DNA of 64,000 nt, from NCBI GenBank assembly GCA_019638595.1, contig JAHBTJ010000017.1, positions 62,001 to 126,000 of the forward strand. The letters run 5' to 3'. A program made the position numbers and the translations under genes. Shown here in pieces: positions 15,997 to 25,651 of the stretch (position 1 is the first letter of the stretch; every line of letters starts with the position of its first letter). The stretch is from Chitinophagaceae bacterium (lineage in GTDB: Bacteria; Bacteroidota; Bacteroidia; Chitinophagales; Chitinophagaceae). A model generated the notes under the pieces. That model was not told where the DNA came from, did not search any database, and saw nothing but the letters and a program-made list of their open reading frames with translations.

Positions 15997-18807
15997 TATA
16001 GCATACGTTTCTTCTTTTCCTTTTTTCTTTGATCTTATCAAAACGATCAACACCATACAGCCCAGCAGTACTGCTATTCCGCCAAGCAGGAAAGCCCATT
16101 TGGAAGTGAAAGGAGATTCATACAAAGGTTGTGTTTGCCCGATCAATACCAGGTGAGCCCAGTAGGAAGGATGCATTTGTTTGGGATGCTGCTTTATAAA
16201 ATCCAGCTTAGACAGCCGTAAGGCATTGGTAAGATCATATCCCTTATCCATATACCTGTAAAAACGGTTAATGATATATGCCGTAGACTTATCGTTGGCG
16301 GGCCAAAGTGTTGTTACCACGCTTGGGCACCCGGCATACAATACACCACGGCTCAGGCTCATTACACCTTCCCCTTCCACAAACTGCCCTACACCTGTTT
16401 CACAGGCGCTCAGCAGCATCAACCGCGTAGAATCCAGGTTGAGCCCGTAAAGCTCATTCAGGTATAATTTATAGCTATCCGGGCGTGTAGAATCTTCGGG
16501 ATAGAACGCTATAAAAGATTGAGACGGCTTACGTACATCCATAACCGCATGCGTGGCAAGATGCAGTATATCGTAATGGTTGGAAGATTTTAAAAAGCTC
16601 GCCTTCGTGGCCGACTGGTCAAGCAAAATCTTTCCTTTTAGTCCTTCTACCTCCATCCTGGTAGCCGGTAAGCGGTCGAGAATAATAGAATCGGCATACG
16701 AATGCATTCCCTTATTCATAAAAGGAACCAGCGCAATAAGTGAGGGCTTTTTGTAATGAACCTTCACTTCGTGCTCGGTTATGAACTGGGTAGTAATGTT
16801 GTAGCTGATGGCATAATCCTCGATCAGCATTCTTCCGTTAGCCGGGTTCACCAGGATTTCGAAAGGGAAATAGTAAAATACCCCGTCCGGTAAAATGATC
16901 CATTCTTTTTTGTCTTTAATAAGAAGGAAAAAAGGCGCGATGCATCTTGCAAAAAGGTTCTTTACTACACTGTCGGCCAGCGAGCCACTCAGCTTTTCGG
17001 TTTGTTGTAATCCCTTCTGCAGGGATTCGATGGATCTAAAATCAATTTCATCCAGGGAAACCCGTTCGTATTGTATATCGCTTTTTGTAACAGCGAAAAT
17101 ATACAGGGCTGTTCCGCTAAAATAAAAGTCAAGCAATGCCTGGTTTTTACCAATACTGTTTTGCAAAACTTTGGCGTGAAACCGGGCATCTGCTTCATCA
17201 TGCCTCTTGTTCAGCCAGGTATACTGCCGTATTTTTTGTTGCAGCAGGGCAAGCTCAAGCTCAAAATTCCGCTTTTCCGTAAGCAAGTCTCCTTCTGTTT
17301 CGTTTTGTTGTTTGTCAAGCCTGATCTGTAAACGGGCAATATTGTATTTTATCTCCCGCTCTCTTTGCAATAAGCTGTCCGGAACCTGCATTTTACTCTT
17401 CACCGAAAACTCCTTTAAATTAGCAACCAACACCGAGGATTTATTCCGCTCTACCGTATAATATCCTTTCCATAACAGCTCCTTATTACCGGTAATATCA
17501 TATAGCTCGGCGGCAAGATCAATAGATTTATTATACGCTATATTATTATTGCTTTTCAAAAATATCCTGGCCTCATCGGTGTCCACGGTCCGTTCGAGAT
17601 AGGCGGCCAGTTGAATAGCCGACTGGTACGCGTCGAGAGAAGCCTCAAGGTAACGTACTGCCTTATCACGGCGGTATAACTTTTCAAAGCAATCTCCTTT
17701 TTTAATTAAAGCGTTAAACAGGTTGAAAGAAGAAGTGGCTCCTGAAAAATCAGCAGGATTACTATATATGCTCGTATCGGCATAATCGTACATCATGCTG
17801 ACAACAGACTGCTGGTAATGCTGCAGCGCTTTAACCGGATCACCCATGGCGGCGTAGTAATCGCCGCTATAACGTTCATGTATACCCTGCGTAATTTTAT
17901 TTACGCCGATGGCATGACCGTTGGTTTTAACATTGAACAAATGAAGGTAGTATGCGGCTGAATCGTACTGCTTCAGCAGGAGATGCGCATTGGCCATGTA
18001 ATTCAATAGTTCGGCGGAAGGCCTGATCCTGTTGCTGCTATGAAAATAATGCAACGCTTCTTTATACCGGTCCATCATCATATAAATGTTCCCGATGTTC
18101 AATGATATATCATCGGTAAACCTTTTGTACTGCAACAGCTTTTTATATTTCTCCAATGCTTCTTCGTACCTGCCCAACCGGTTAAGTATAGTAGCAATGT
18201 TATTTTCAAACCCTATTTTTAGCGGCTGGCTGTTTTTGTCCCGGGCAATTAATTGCAACGCCTTTTCAAAGCAGTTCTTACTTTGTAAATAATTTCCTCC
18301 TTCAAAATACAAAGCCCCCAGTGTATTATACAGCCGCTCTACTTCGTGGGGCATATTATATTTCTCGCTTAGCTCCTGCGCCTTTTCCAGTAAAATACGG
18401 GTAGAATCAAATTTGTTTTCCCTGTAGTATATGCCGCCGGCATACAGCAACGGCTTAAATTGAAGCGAATCACGGATGCGGTTATTTTGACCCGCTATTG
18501 TAAGCGCATCCAGGTATAGCTTCTTGGCTTCTTCGTAATTGCCCAGCACTTCCGCCAGCACCCCCCTTTTCCAGCAGGCATTAAACAATAAGCTATCTGG
18601 AAAGCCTACCTGCTTTTTACAAGTGGCTATTATGGCATCAAATTCTTTCCGGGCAACGGCATCTGTTTCGTCAGTAGGTTCTGACAGGTTAAACAGGCTG
18701 TCGGCATTAAGATACTTTTGCTGTATAAGGGCAACAGGCACAGGCTCACCCGACCGGGACAACACGTAACAGATCACAAATAGGATAATGATGAACACCC
18801 TGCGCAT
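15991..18807 (-). CDS. TPR-CHAT domain protein with C-terminal membrane helix
   Basis: The 938-residue protein has an N-terminal signal sequence, about 400 residues of TPR repeats (for example YNTLGALYFEGGNYLQSKNC, FENNIATILNRLGRYEEALE, NIGNIYMMMDRYKEALHYF), a coiled-coil around 450-530, and a C-terminal CHAT peptidase-like domain. The His/Cys dyad of the caspase-like family is intact: H753 in HLATHAV and C802 in LSACETG. A membrane helix follows near 904-926, so the CHAT domain probably faces the periplasm or is tethered to the envelope. CHAT proteins are caspase-like proteases in several regulatory and defence systems; the target here is unknown. The start codon directly follows the U-tract of a hairpin. 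Confidence 0.87.
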   Translation of the reverse strand: MRRVFIIILFVICYVLSRSGEPVPVALIQQKYLNADSLFNLSEPTDETDAVARKEFDAIIATCKKQVGFPDSLLFNACWKRGVLAEVLGNYEEAKKLYLDALTIAGQNNRIRDSLQFKPLLYAGGIYYRENKFDSTRILLEKAQELSEKYNMPHEVERLYNTLGALYFEGGNYLQSKNCFEKALQLIARDKNSQPLKIGFENNIATILNRLGRYEEALEKYKKLLQYKRFTDDISLNIGNIYMMMDRYKEALHYFHSSNRIRPSAELLNYMANAHLLLKQYDSAAYYLHLFNVKTNGHAIGVNKITQGIHERYSGDYYAAMGDPVKALQHYQQSVVSMMYDYADTSIYSNPADFSGATSSFNLFNALIKKGDCFEKLYRRDKAVRYLEASLDAYQSAIQLAAYLERTVDTDEARIFLKSNNNIAYNKSIDLAAELYDITGNKELLWKGYYTVERNKSSVLVANLKEFSVKSKMQVPDSLLQREREIKYNIARLQIRLDKQQNETEGDLLTEKRNFELELALLQQKIRQYTWLNKRHDEADARFHAKVLQNSIGKNQALLDFYFSGTALYIFAVTKSDIQYERVSLDEIDFRSIESLQKGLQQTEKLSGSLADSVVKNLFARCIAPFFLLIKDKKEWIILPDGVFYYFPFEILVNPANGRMLIEDYAISYNITTQFITEHEVKVHYKKPSLIALVPFMNKGMHSYADSIILDRLPATRMEVEGLKGKILLDQSATKASFLKSSNHYDILHLATHAVMDVRKPSQSFIAFYPEDSTRPDSYKLYLNELYGLNLDSTRLMLLSACETGVGQFVEGEGVMSLSRGVLYAGCPSVVTTLWPANDKSTAYIINRFYRYMDKGYDLTNALRLSKLDFIKQHPKQMHPSYWAHLVLIGQTQPLYESPFTSKWAFLLGGIAVLLGCMVLIVLIRSKKKGKEETYAIN

Positions 18808-18835
18808 AAAAAAAGGTAATCACGGATTACCTTTT
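18808..18835 (-). terminator. Intrinsic terminator/attenuator hairpin directly before the CHAT start codon
   Basis: On the minus strand an 11-bp perfect stem (AAAAGGTAATC / GATTACCTTTT at 18835-18825 and 18821-18811, loop of three) continues into three more T residues, giving a T7 tract, and the next bases are the ATG at 18807. It lies between the lipoprotein gene and the CHAT gene, so most readthrough would be terminated before the CHAT coding region. Confidence 0.7.
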
Positions 18836-18861
18836 AAAACGCTGTTTTATTTTGATTATTA

Positions 18862-19752
18862 TCAACGATTGGCAACAATTACTATATGAGGCGGCCTGGG
18901 ATTGGGCGCTTTTTCCTTTTTACTCGGAAGAAGCCAGTTTAAGATGTTATCAACCGCATCCGTAATATCATTTATCAACGCTCCGGGAACGTCAGACAAA
19001 TTACTATAATATGTAAATTTCAGATCTATCTTACGCAGCGCTTTATTGCTGCAGTCGCTCAAACGATAGTAGAGAGTTCCCTCTACTGTTTTCCCGTTTG
19101 CAGGAGTGAGGGTACCAAAAATTCCATCCAGCACCGAACGTTTTAAACTTATTACGCCCGTTTGTTTATCAATCCGTATATTTTTTGAATTTAATGTCTG
19201 ACCGGGCGGCGGTTCATCAGCAATACCGTTGCCATTGTCATCGTCCTCATCATCGTCAAACTCACAATCAGAAAACAAGCCGCCCGTACCACAAACAGGA
19301 GTAGCGTTAATATTGCCATTGTATACGGGAACAGCCAGCGTATCGTCATCCGACAATACATAAATGCCATCCATATAGGTAATTCCCGAGGTTATTACCT
19401 TTGTAAAACAGGTATCCTGCGACCCATCAGCAATAAAACCAATCCTGAAGGCCAAACCGCTCTCACTTTTGGTTACATTGATCTCACCCGTACTGTTGTC
19501 AATGATCAACCCTTCCGGCTGGGAAATGTATTGTCCTTGCCCGGGATTGTTTAGCGGAGATACTTTATAATCTTTACCAGAGCTAAGGTATTGATAACAA
19601 ATAATGGAATCTCCGTAATCGGGCACACAGGAATTATTTAAAAGTTTGCTGACTTCCTGCGAATCCTTTTCAAGATCGGGATTTGCTTTTTTAGTACAGG
19701 CCAAAAGCAGAACAAATGCTATTACCGTCCAATAGCTTTTTTTCTCTTTCAT
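18862..19752 (-). CDS. Conserved-type lipoprotein of unknown function upstream of the CHAT gene
   Basis: A 296-residue protein with a lipoprotein signal (VIAFVLLLACTKK, predicted lipidated C19). The rest is predicted mostly beta, with two similar phrases of the form IDNSTGEINV and IDKQTGVISL, which resemble repeats of a cadherin-like or putative-Ig adhesive fold. Between them is a very acidic stretch DDDEDDDNGNGIADE that could bind calcium. I do not recognise the family. It is 54 bases upstream of the TPR-CHAT gene on the same strand and probably in the same transcription unit, with a terminator hairpin in between. Its role may be that of a surface partner for the CHAT protein, which is inference. 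Confidence 0.7.
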   Translation of the reverse strand: MKEKKSYWTVIAFVLLLACTKKANPDLEKDSQEVSKLLNNSCVPDYGDSIICYQYLSSGKDYKVSPLNNPGQGQYISQPEGLIIDNSTGEINVTKSESGLAFRIGFIADGSQDTCFTKVITSGITYMDGIYVLSDDDTLAVPVYNGNINATPVCGTGGLFSDCEFDDDEDDDNGNGIADEPPPGQTLNSKNIRIDKQTGVISLKRSVLDGIFGTLTPANGKTVEGTLYYRLSDCSNKALRKIDLKFTYYSNLSDVPGALINDITDAVDNILNWLLPSKKEKAPNPRPPHIVIVANR

Positions 19753-19961
19753 AAGGTGGGATTAAACTTTTTAATGAAGCGCTTACGGCGCTGCCACATT
19801 GAAATACTAAAATAATTTCAGTAAAAATACTATGCAAACTTTTGAAGCCTTATTTGAATAACATATGCTAACAGCCGGCAGCTGTGCTGTAAAATCCTAT
19901 AAATCAATCACCTGCAAAAAATGCCTGTGCTTTTTTTGATCCCGGATAATACCGTTAAATA

Positions 19962-21074
19962 TCAAACCCTGAGAAAGGCCTTTTTCCTGTACATGAAATA
20001 AAGGAAAGCCCATTTAACAGCAAGAAAACAGAACACGAATACTACCGCGTTGTAAGGTTCACCTGCCAGTTGAAGCAGCCATTCAAAAAATGAATGGGTA
20101 GTACTCTTCCAGTCAATGAATGAGCCCGACATGTATATCAGGATGGAGTTCATACCGATCACCGTAAAAAAGAATGCCCATTTGCGATAACCTTTTATAT
20201 CAATAATATAATAAAACAATGTAAGCAGCAGGAGGCTCAGTCCGCCCACATGCAATACAAATGAGCTGCTCCACAGGTTTTTATTAATAGGGAATACGAG
20301 GTTCCATAACTGTCCTAATGCTACCATCAGCCCTCCCGCTATTGCCATGTATCTTACTTTTTTCAAAGCATCAGCGAAATGATTTTTCAGGTAAGTGCCG
20401 GTTAATATTCCAAGCAGTCCTGTTGCAATGGCAGGAAGGGTGGATACCAATCCTTCCGGGTCGTGCACTCCGGGCGCCAGGAGCTTGCCGGGTACCAGCA
20501 GCGTGTCAATATACGACGCAATATTTCCCTCACGGGTAAGCGTACCTGCCGGATAGCCGGGCGCCGCAAAAAATAAAAATAAAAGCCAGTACCCCAGCAA
20601 CAGTCCGCCAAACCATATTGTTTGCGCTTTCCTTCCCGAATAGATATAAATGATATTGGCAAACATATACGCCAGCCCGATACGCCCCAGTACGCTCGGA
20701 AAACGCATTTCTGAAATGGGTTGAATGATGAGATCATTATTCTTTACCCAGCCCAATAGCACCAGTATTAATCCCCGCTTTACCACCTTCCATACCAGCT
20801 TTCTTTTGTCAACATTATTGTCCAGTTGCCGTCCTATAGAATAAGGCGTAGCTACACCGGCTATAAACAAAAACAAAGGGAATATAAGATCATACACCCT
20901 GAACCCATCCCAGTCAGGGTGGGTGAACTGGTGCGATAAAGCCTGCCAGAAAGGAGCATTGGTAACTTTTGCCAACGAATGAAAAATACGTTCACCACCA
21001 ATGATCCAGAACATATCAAATCCTCTTAACGCGTCCAGCGAATGAAGGCGTTGCAGGTTGGAAGAATGCATCAT
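19962..21074 (-). CDS. DUF5009/HGSNAT-like membrane acyltransferase
   Basis: The 370-residue polytopic membrane protein opens with RLHSLDALRGFDMFWIIGGE, the hallmark of the heparan-alpha-glucosaminide N-acetyltransferase (DUF1624/DUF5009) family, and carries about ten helices (FPLFLFIAGVATPYSIGR, VLGRIGLAYMFANIIYIY, VIGMNSILIYMSGSFIDW). The family transfers acyl groups across a membrane to glucosamine-type sugars in animals; bacterial substrates are mostly unknown. Two ATG codons are adjacent at 21074 and 21071. It is divergent from the ASPIC/UnbV gene. Confidence 0.83.
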   Translation of the reverse strand: MMHSSNLQRLHSLDALRGFDMFWIIGGERIFHSLAKVTNAPFWQALSHQFTHPDWDGFRVYDLIFPLFLFIAGVATPYSIGRQLDNNVDKRKLVWKVVKRGLILVLLGWVKNNDLIIQPISEMRFPSVLGRIGLAYMFANIIYIYSGRKAQTIWFGGLLLGYWLLFLFFAAPGYPAGTLTREGNIASYIDTLLVPGKLLAPGVHDPEGLVSTLPAIATGLLGILTGTYLKNHFADALKKVRYMAIAGGLMVALGQLWNLVFPINKNLWSSSFVLHVGGLSLLLLTLFYYIIDIKGYRKWAFFFTVIGMNSILIYMSGSFIDWKSTTHSFFEWLLQLAGEPYNAVVFVFCFLAVKWAFLYFMYRKKAFLRV

Positions 21075-21227
21075 ATAATAATACAGCTTTGCCCGGGTTG
21101 AATAATCAATAATGATTCGAATATAGGAAATTAGTCAGGTTGTTAATACGCTTGTTTTATGAATGATGCAGATCGTTCATTGATATTAATGGATGAACCC
21201 TACATTTGTTGTTTATTCATGTTCCGG

Positions 21228-24200
21228 ATGCCGAAGCAATTTTTACGTTATTTTGTTTTTTTCCTGTTTGCCTGTTGTGGTTGCTATAACCGTCACAAAG
21301 ACACCTATGTTCCTCCTGCTGATCCGCTGTTTACACAATTAGACAAATCATACACGGGTATTGACTTTCGCAACGATTTAAAAGAAGAAGCCGGCTTTAA
21401 TGTTTTTAATTACAGGAATTTCTATAACGGCGGAGGTGTAGGCATTGGTGATATTAACAACGACGGATTAGCCGATATTTACTTTACCAGCAACATGGGC
21501 AAAAACCGCCTGTATCTCAACAAAGGTAATATGCAGTTTGAAGACATTACCGCTTCGGCCGGCGTTGGCGGAACAAAGGGCTGGAGCACGGGAGTGTCGC
21601 TGGTAGATATTAATGGTGACGGGCTACTTGACATATATGTATGTAATTCCGGGAACATAGAAGGAGACGACCGGGCAAATGAGCTTTTTATCAACCAGGG
21701 TAATGTAACTTTTAAAGAAGAGGCGGCTCAGTATGGATTAGAGGAAAAGCAGGCGCTTACCACACATGCCGCTTTTTTTGATTACGACCTGGATGGCGAC
21801 CTGGATTGTTATATACTCAACAACAGCGTAAGACGGATCGGGAGCTTTGGATATGATAAAAATATCCGTACCACACGCCACCTGCAGGGAGGACATAAGC
21901 TGTTCCGCAACGATCATGGAAAATTTACAGATGTAAGCGAGCAGGCAAATATTTACGGAAGCGAGATCAGTTTTGGGCTGGGCGTAAACATTGCTGATCT
22001 GAATGGCGATCACTGGCCGGACATCTACATCAATAATGATTTTTTTGAAAAAGACTATCTATATATCAACCAACGGAACGGAACATTTAAAGAAGCCATA
22101 GAAGATTACCTCGGGCACATTAGCCTTGCTTCGATGGGAGCAGATATTGCAGATATTAACAACGACGGATTGCCTGAAATTTTTACAACAGAAATGCTGC
22201 CGGAGGATGATTACCGCCTGAAAACGCTCACCAAGTTTGAAGACTACGATTTTTTTAATGCCAAGGTAAAAGGTGATTTTTATTACCAGTATATGCAGAA
22301 TGCCCTGCACCTTAACAATGGAGATCTCACCTTTTCTGAAATCGCTTTTCTTTCCCACACGGCGGCTACCGACTGGAGCTGGGGTGCATTGATCTTTGAT
22401 TTAGACAACGATGGATGGAAAGACATATTTGTATGCAACGGCATTTACAAGGATATAACCAACCAGGACTTTATTGACTTTCTTGCCAACGACAGGAATA
22501 ATATCCAGGTACTCGCCGAAGGAAAATTCGATTTCAGGGAATTTCTCGACTCATTAGGAAGCAGGCCGATCCCGAACTATGTATTGATCAACCAACGCGA
22601 CCTTACATTCAGCAACCGATCGTACGAACTTGGGCTGGGAATGCCCGGTTACAGCAACGGGGCCGCATATGGCGACCTGGATAATGATGGCGACCTGGAC
22701 ATTATAGTTAACAATGTAAATATGGATTGTTTTGTATACCGGAACAATACCAGCTTAAAAAACAACAATCACTATCTTAAGATCAGGCTGCAGGGCGAAG
22801 GAATGAACACTTACGGCGTTGGCGCCAGGGTAAGTGTACATATTAACCACGAAAAAAGAGAGCTTTACCAGGTGCTCTCGCGTGGTTTTCAGTCAAGCTC
22901 CGATCCTGTACTGAATTTTGGATTGGGTGAGCAAAAGCATATTGATTCGGTTGTGATTTCATGGCCCGATCTTTTGCAGCAAACACTCTACCATGTGCCT
23001 GTTGATACTGTTATTACTGTAAGGCAGCGTGAAGCCAAAGTAAAATTCGTACAACCACCCGCTGCCATTCCTTTGTACCAGGAAGTAAGTACGGCAAAAA
23101 TTACCGGCGCTTCCGCGCATAGAGAGAACAGCTTTATTGACTTTGATAAGGAACGGCTTATTCCCCGGATGATATCAACAGAGGGACCAAAATGCGCGGT
23201 AGCGGATGTGAACGGAGACGGGCTGGATGATTTTTTTGTGGGAGGCGCCAGGAACGATTCAGGAAAGCTGTTCATACAACAGCGCGACGGAAGCTTTACC
23301 CGTTCTATGCAAAAAGTATTTGCCATTGCCAACGACTACGACCAAACGGGCGTGGTTTTCCTGGATGCGGATAATGATGGAGATAATGATCTGTTGGTTG
23401 TATATGGCGGCAATGAAGACAAAGATGCTAATGCCGGGATGCAGCCTACCCTGTATCTGAACGATGGCAAAGGCAATTTCAGTATGGCGCCTGATCGTTT
23501 TAAAGATATCAGTCTTACCGCGTCGTGTGCAGTGGTTGCAGATGTGAATGCCGACGGCTACGCCGATGTATTTATAGGAGGGAGGGTGGTGCCGGGCAAA
23601 TACGGCGTCAATCCCCGGTCGTACCTGCTCATCAATAACGGCGCGGGAACTTTTACCGATCAAACATCTTCCCTCGCCCCGGATTTACAACATATCGGCA
23701 TGGTAACCGATGCCGCATGGGTAGATACAGATGGAGATAATATAAAAGAATTGATAGTAGTGGGCGACTGGATGCCTGTAACTATATTTAAAAGCACCGG
23801 CGGAACTTTTGTAAAAAAAGAGTTGCCTGTATCGAACGGCTGGTGGAACTGCATACGCGTGGCGGATTTGAATAACGACGGGGCACCTGACCTGGTGTTA
23901 GGAAACCTTGGGCTGAATTCAAAGATCAGGGGTGATGTATCGCATCCCGTAGAACTATACGTAAAAGATTTTGATGGCAACGGGCAAAGTGAATCCATAT
24001 TATGTTACTACAAGTCCGACAGTGTTTCATATCCATTACCGCTAAGAGGTGATCTGATCATGCAGGTGCCGGAGCTAAAAAATAAATTTATAAGATACGC
24101 TGATTATGCCGGCAAAACCATCCACAGCATCTTTACCGGCAAAGAACTCCGGGATGCGCTGATGCAAAAAGCCAACCAGTTGCAAACCTGCATTGCACTA

Positions 24201-24539
24201 AATGACGGCAAAGGGAACTTCACGCTTACAGCATTGCCCGTACATGCCCAGTTTTCGCCCGTATATAGTGCCCTGGTCGGCGACCTGGATGGCGATGGCC
24301 AAAAAGATATACTGCTGGGCGGGAACTTTTATGGCGTAAAGCCTGAAATAGGCCGGTACGATGCCAGCTACAGTTGTTTTTTAAAAGGCGATGGTAAAGG
24401 CAACTTCAACTTTTTGCCTAACAATGTAACCGGTATGATCGTTAAGGGCGAAGTACGCGATATTATTCAGTTGCCCCGGGGCATTCTTTTTGTAAAGAAC
24501 AACGACCGGCTGCAATTGTTTGAAAAGAAACGTAAATAG
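21228..24539 (+). CDS. FG-GAP repeat and ASPIC/UnbV domain lipoprotein (CRTAC1-like)
   Basis: About 1,103 residues. The ATG at 21228 starts a short basic segment and a hydrophobic core ending in a lipobox-like ACCGC, so the mature protein is probably an outer-surface lipoprotein; earlier in-frame ATGs at 21159 and 21219 are less likely. FG-GAP blades with GDINNDGLADIYF, VDINGDGLLDIYV, FDYDLDGDLDCY, IADLNGDHWPDIYI, GDLDNDGDLDIIV and later copies fill both halves. An ASPIC/UnbV domain is near the middle (LKIRLQGEGMNTYGVGARV, SRGFQSSSDPVLNFGLG). Such proteins often neighbour SusC/SusD-like systems or sugar uptake loci, none of which is adjacent here. It ends six bases before the convergent efflux adaptor gene. 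Confidence 0.85.
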   Translation: MPKQFLRYFVFFLFACCGCYNRHKDTYVPPADPLFTQLDKSYTGIDFRNDLKEEAGFNVFNYRNFYNGGGVGIGDINNDGLADIYFTSNMGKNRLYLNKGNMQFEDITASAGVGGTKGWSTGVSLVDINGDGLLDIYVCNSGNIEGDDRANELFINQGNVTFKEEAAQYGLEEKQALTTHAAFFDYDLDGDLDCYILNNSVRRIGSFGYDKNIRTTRHLQGGHKLFRNDHGKFTDVSEQANIYGSEISFGLGVNIADLNGDHWPDIYINNDFFEKDYLYINQRNGTFKEAIEDYLGHISLASMGADIADINNDGLPEIFTTEMLPEDDYRLKTLTKFEDYDFFNAKVKGDFYYQYMQNALHLNNGDLTFSEIAFLSHTAATDWSWGALIFDLDNDGWKDIFVCNGIYKDITNQDFIDFLANDRNNIQVLAEGKFDFREFLDSLGSRPIPNYVLINQRDLTFSNRSYELGLGMPGYSNGAAYGDLDNDGDLDIIVNNVNMDCFVYRNNTSLKNNNHYLKIRLQGEGMNTYGVGARVSVHINHEKRELYQVLSRGFQSSSDPVLNFGLGEQKHIDSVVISWPDLLQQTLYHVPVDTVITVRQREAKVKFVQPPAAIPLYQEVSTAKITGASAHRENSFIDFDKERLIPRMISTEGPKCAVADVNGDGLDDFFVGGARNDSGKLFIQQRDGSFTRSMQKVFAIANDYDQTGVVFLDADNDGDNDLLVVYGGNEDKDANAGMQPTLYLNDGKGNFSMAPDRFKDISLTASCAVVADVNADGYADVFIGGRVVPGKYGVNPRSYLLINNGAGTFTDQTSSLAPDLQHIGMVTDAAWVDTDGDNIKELIVVGDWMPVTIFKSTGGTFVKKELPVSNGWWNCIRVADLNNDGAPDLVLGNLGLNSKIRGDVSHPVELYVKDFDGNGQSESILCYYKSDSVSYPLPLRGDLIMQVPELKNKFIRYADYAGKTIHSIFTGKELRDALMQKANQLQTCIALNDGKGNFTLTALPVHAQFSPVYSALVGDLDGDGQKDILLGGNFYGVKPEIGRYDASYSCFLKGDGKGNFNFLPNNVTGMIVKGEVRDIIQLPRGILFVKNNDRLQLFEKKRK

Positions 24540-24545
24540 AACGCC

Positions 24546-25640
24546 TTATTTTATCAGCGTACCTTCCCTGATCTCATCCGAAGCATGAAGTATAATTTCA
24601 TCACCACCTTTTAGATCACCAAATACCTCGGTATAATCGTTAGAGGTCAGTCCAACCTTAATATCCCTGAACAGGGCTTTCCCTTCCGCCACCTGTATAA
24701 TGTATTGCCTTTCTGTTGAACGCACAATAGCGTGATTGGGCACCAGCAACGAAGCCGCGCTTGACAATAAAGGAATTTTAACTTCGGCATACATTCCTGC
24801 TTTCAGCGTTTGATCCTTATTATTAATATCAATTTCTATTGCTTCGGAACGAAGGCTGCTGAGCGCATTAGCGGAGCGGCTGATCATTGCCGTATTTTCC
24901 TTGCCGGGAATGGCATTGTATGTAAACCGCACCGGGCTTTTCAAATCAACCTTATCCACATAGGCTTCCGGAATAAATACTTCCAGCCTTAGTTTCTGTA
25001 AATGCTGTAATACCAGCAGGGGCAGATCATTCGCTTTACTGCCTGGTCCCACAAGCGTACCGGCGGAAATATTCCGCTGGATAATAACCCCGTCGAAAGG
25101 CGCTGTTACGGTAAGGTATTCCTTAATATTATTCATAGCCTCCACATTTGATCTTTCCGACATCACTACCGCTTCATCCGCTTTCATTTTCGACAAAGCA
25201 TTGTCCAGGTCAAGCGGAGCCACTGCTCCTGCCTCCTTGGATGCTTCATAAAGCCTCCTGTATTTGTCCTTGCTTGCTGCCGCGTTTTCCTGCGCGTGCG
25301 TAAATTTAGACATGGCTGCCTGCACCTGCGATTCAATTTCCGGGGCTTCCAGCGTAAGCAATACCTGGTTTTTCCTTACAATGCTGCCCCTGTCAACTTT
25401 TACAGATTCCACGAACCCGTTTACCCTGGCATAAATATTCACTTCTTCAAAAGGCTTTAACTGGCCGGGTAATTTTACATAACTCGATAAGGGCTGCTCC
25501 TTTACCAGCCCTATCTCGTATTTACTTTCCGAATGGGCGGCATCTTTTTTCCCCGTCATATCTACCGGCTGCTGACGATTGGAACACGCAACAAGAAACA
25601 GCATTATAAAAATCAGGGGCTGATAACATTTATAGTTCAT
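24546..25640 (-). CDS. RND efflux periplasmic adaptor (HlyD/MFP family lipoprotein)
   Basis: The 364-residue protein has a lipoprotein signal (IMLFLVACSNRQQ), a barrel-sandwich lipoyl part (VNIYARVNGFVESVKVDRGSIVRKNQVLL), an alpha-hairpin coiled coil near residues 110-170, the second lipoyl half (VTAPFDGVIIQRNISAGTLV) and beta-barrel and membrane-proximal domains. It bridges the inner-membrane pump and the outer-membrane channel. It is the last gene of the leftward unit, 11 bases after the RND gene. Confidence 0.9.
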   Translation of the reverse strand: MNYKCYQPLIFIMLFLVACSNRQQPVDMTGKKDAAHSESKYEIGLVKEQPLSSYVKLPGQLKPFEEVNIYARVNGFVESVKVDRGSIVRKNQVLLTLEAPEIESQVQAAMSKFTHAQENAAASKDKYRRLYEASKEAGAVAPLDLDNALSKMKADEAVVMSERSNVEAMNNIKEYLTVTAPFDGVIIQRNISAGTLVGPGSKANDLPLLVLQHLQKLRLEVFIPEAYVDKVDLKSPVRFTYNAIPGKENTAMISRSANALSSLRSEAIEIDINNKDQTLKAGMYAEVKIPLLSSAASLLVPNHAIVRSTERQYIIQVAEGKALFRDIKVGLTSNDYTEVFGDLKGGDEIILHASDEIREGTLIK

Positions 25641-25651
25641 GTTGATAGATT

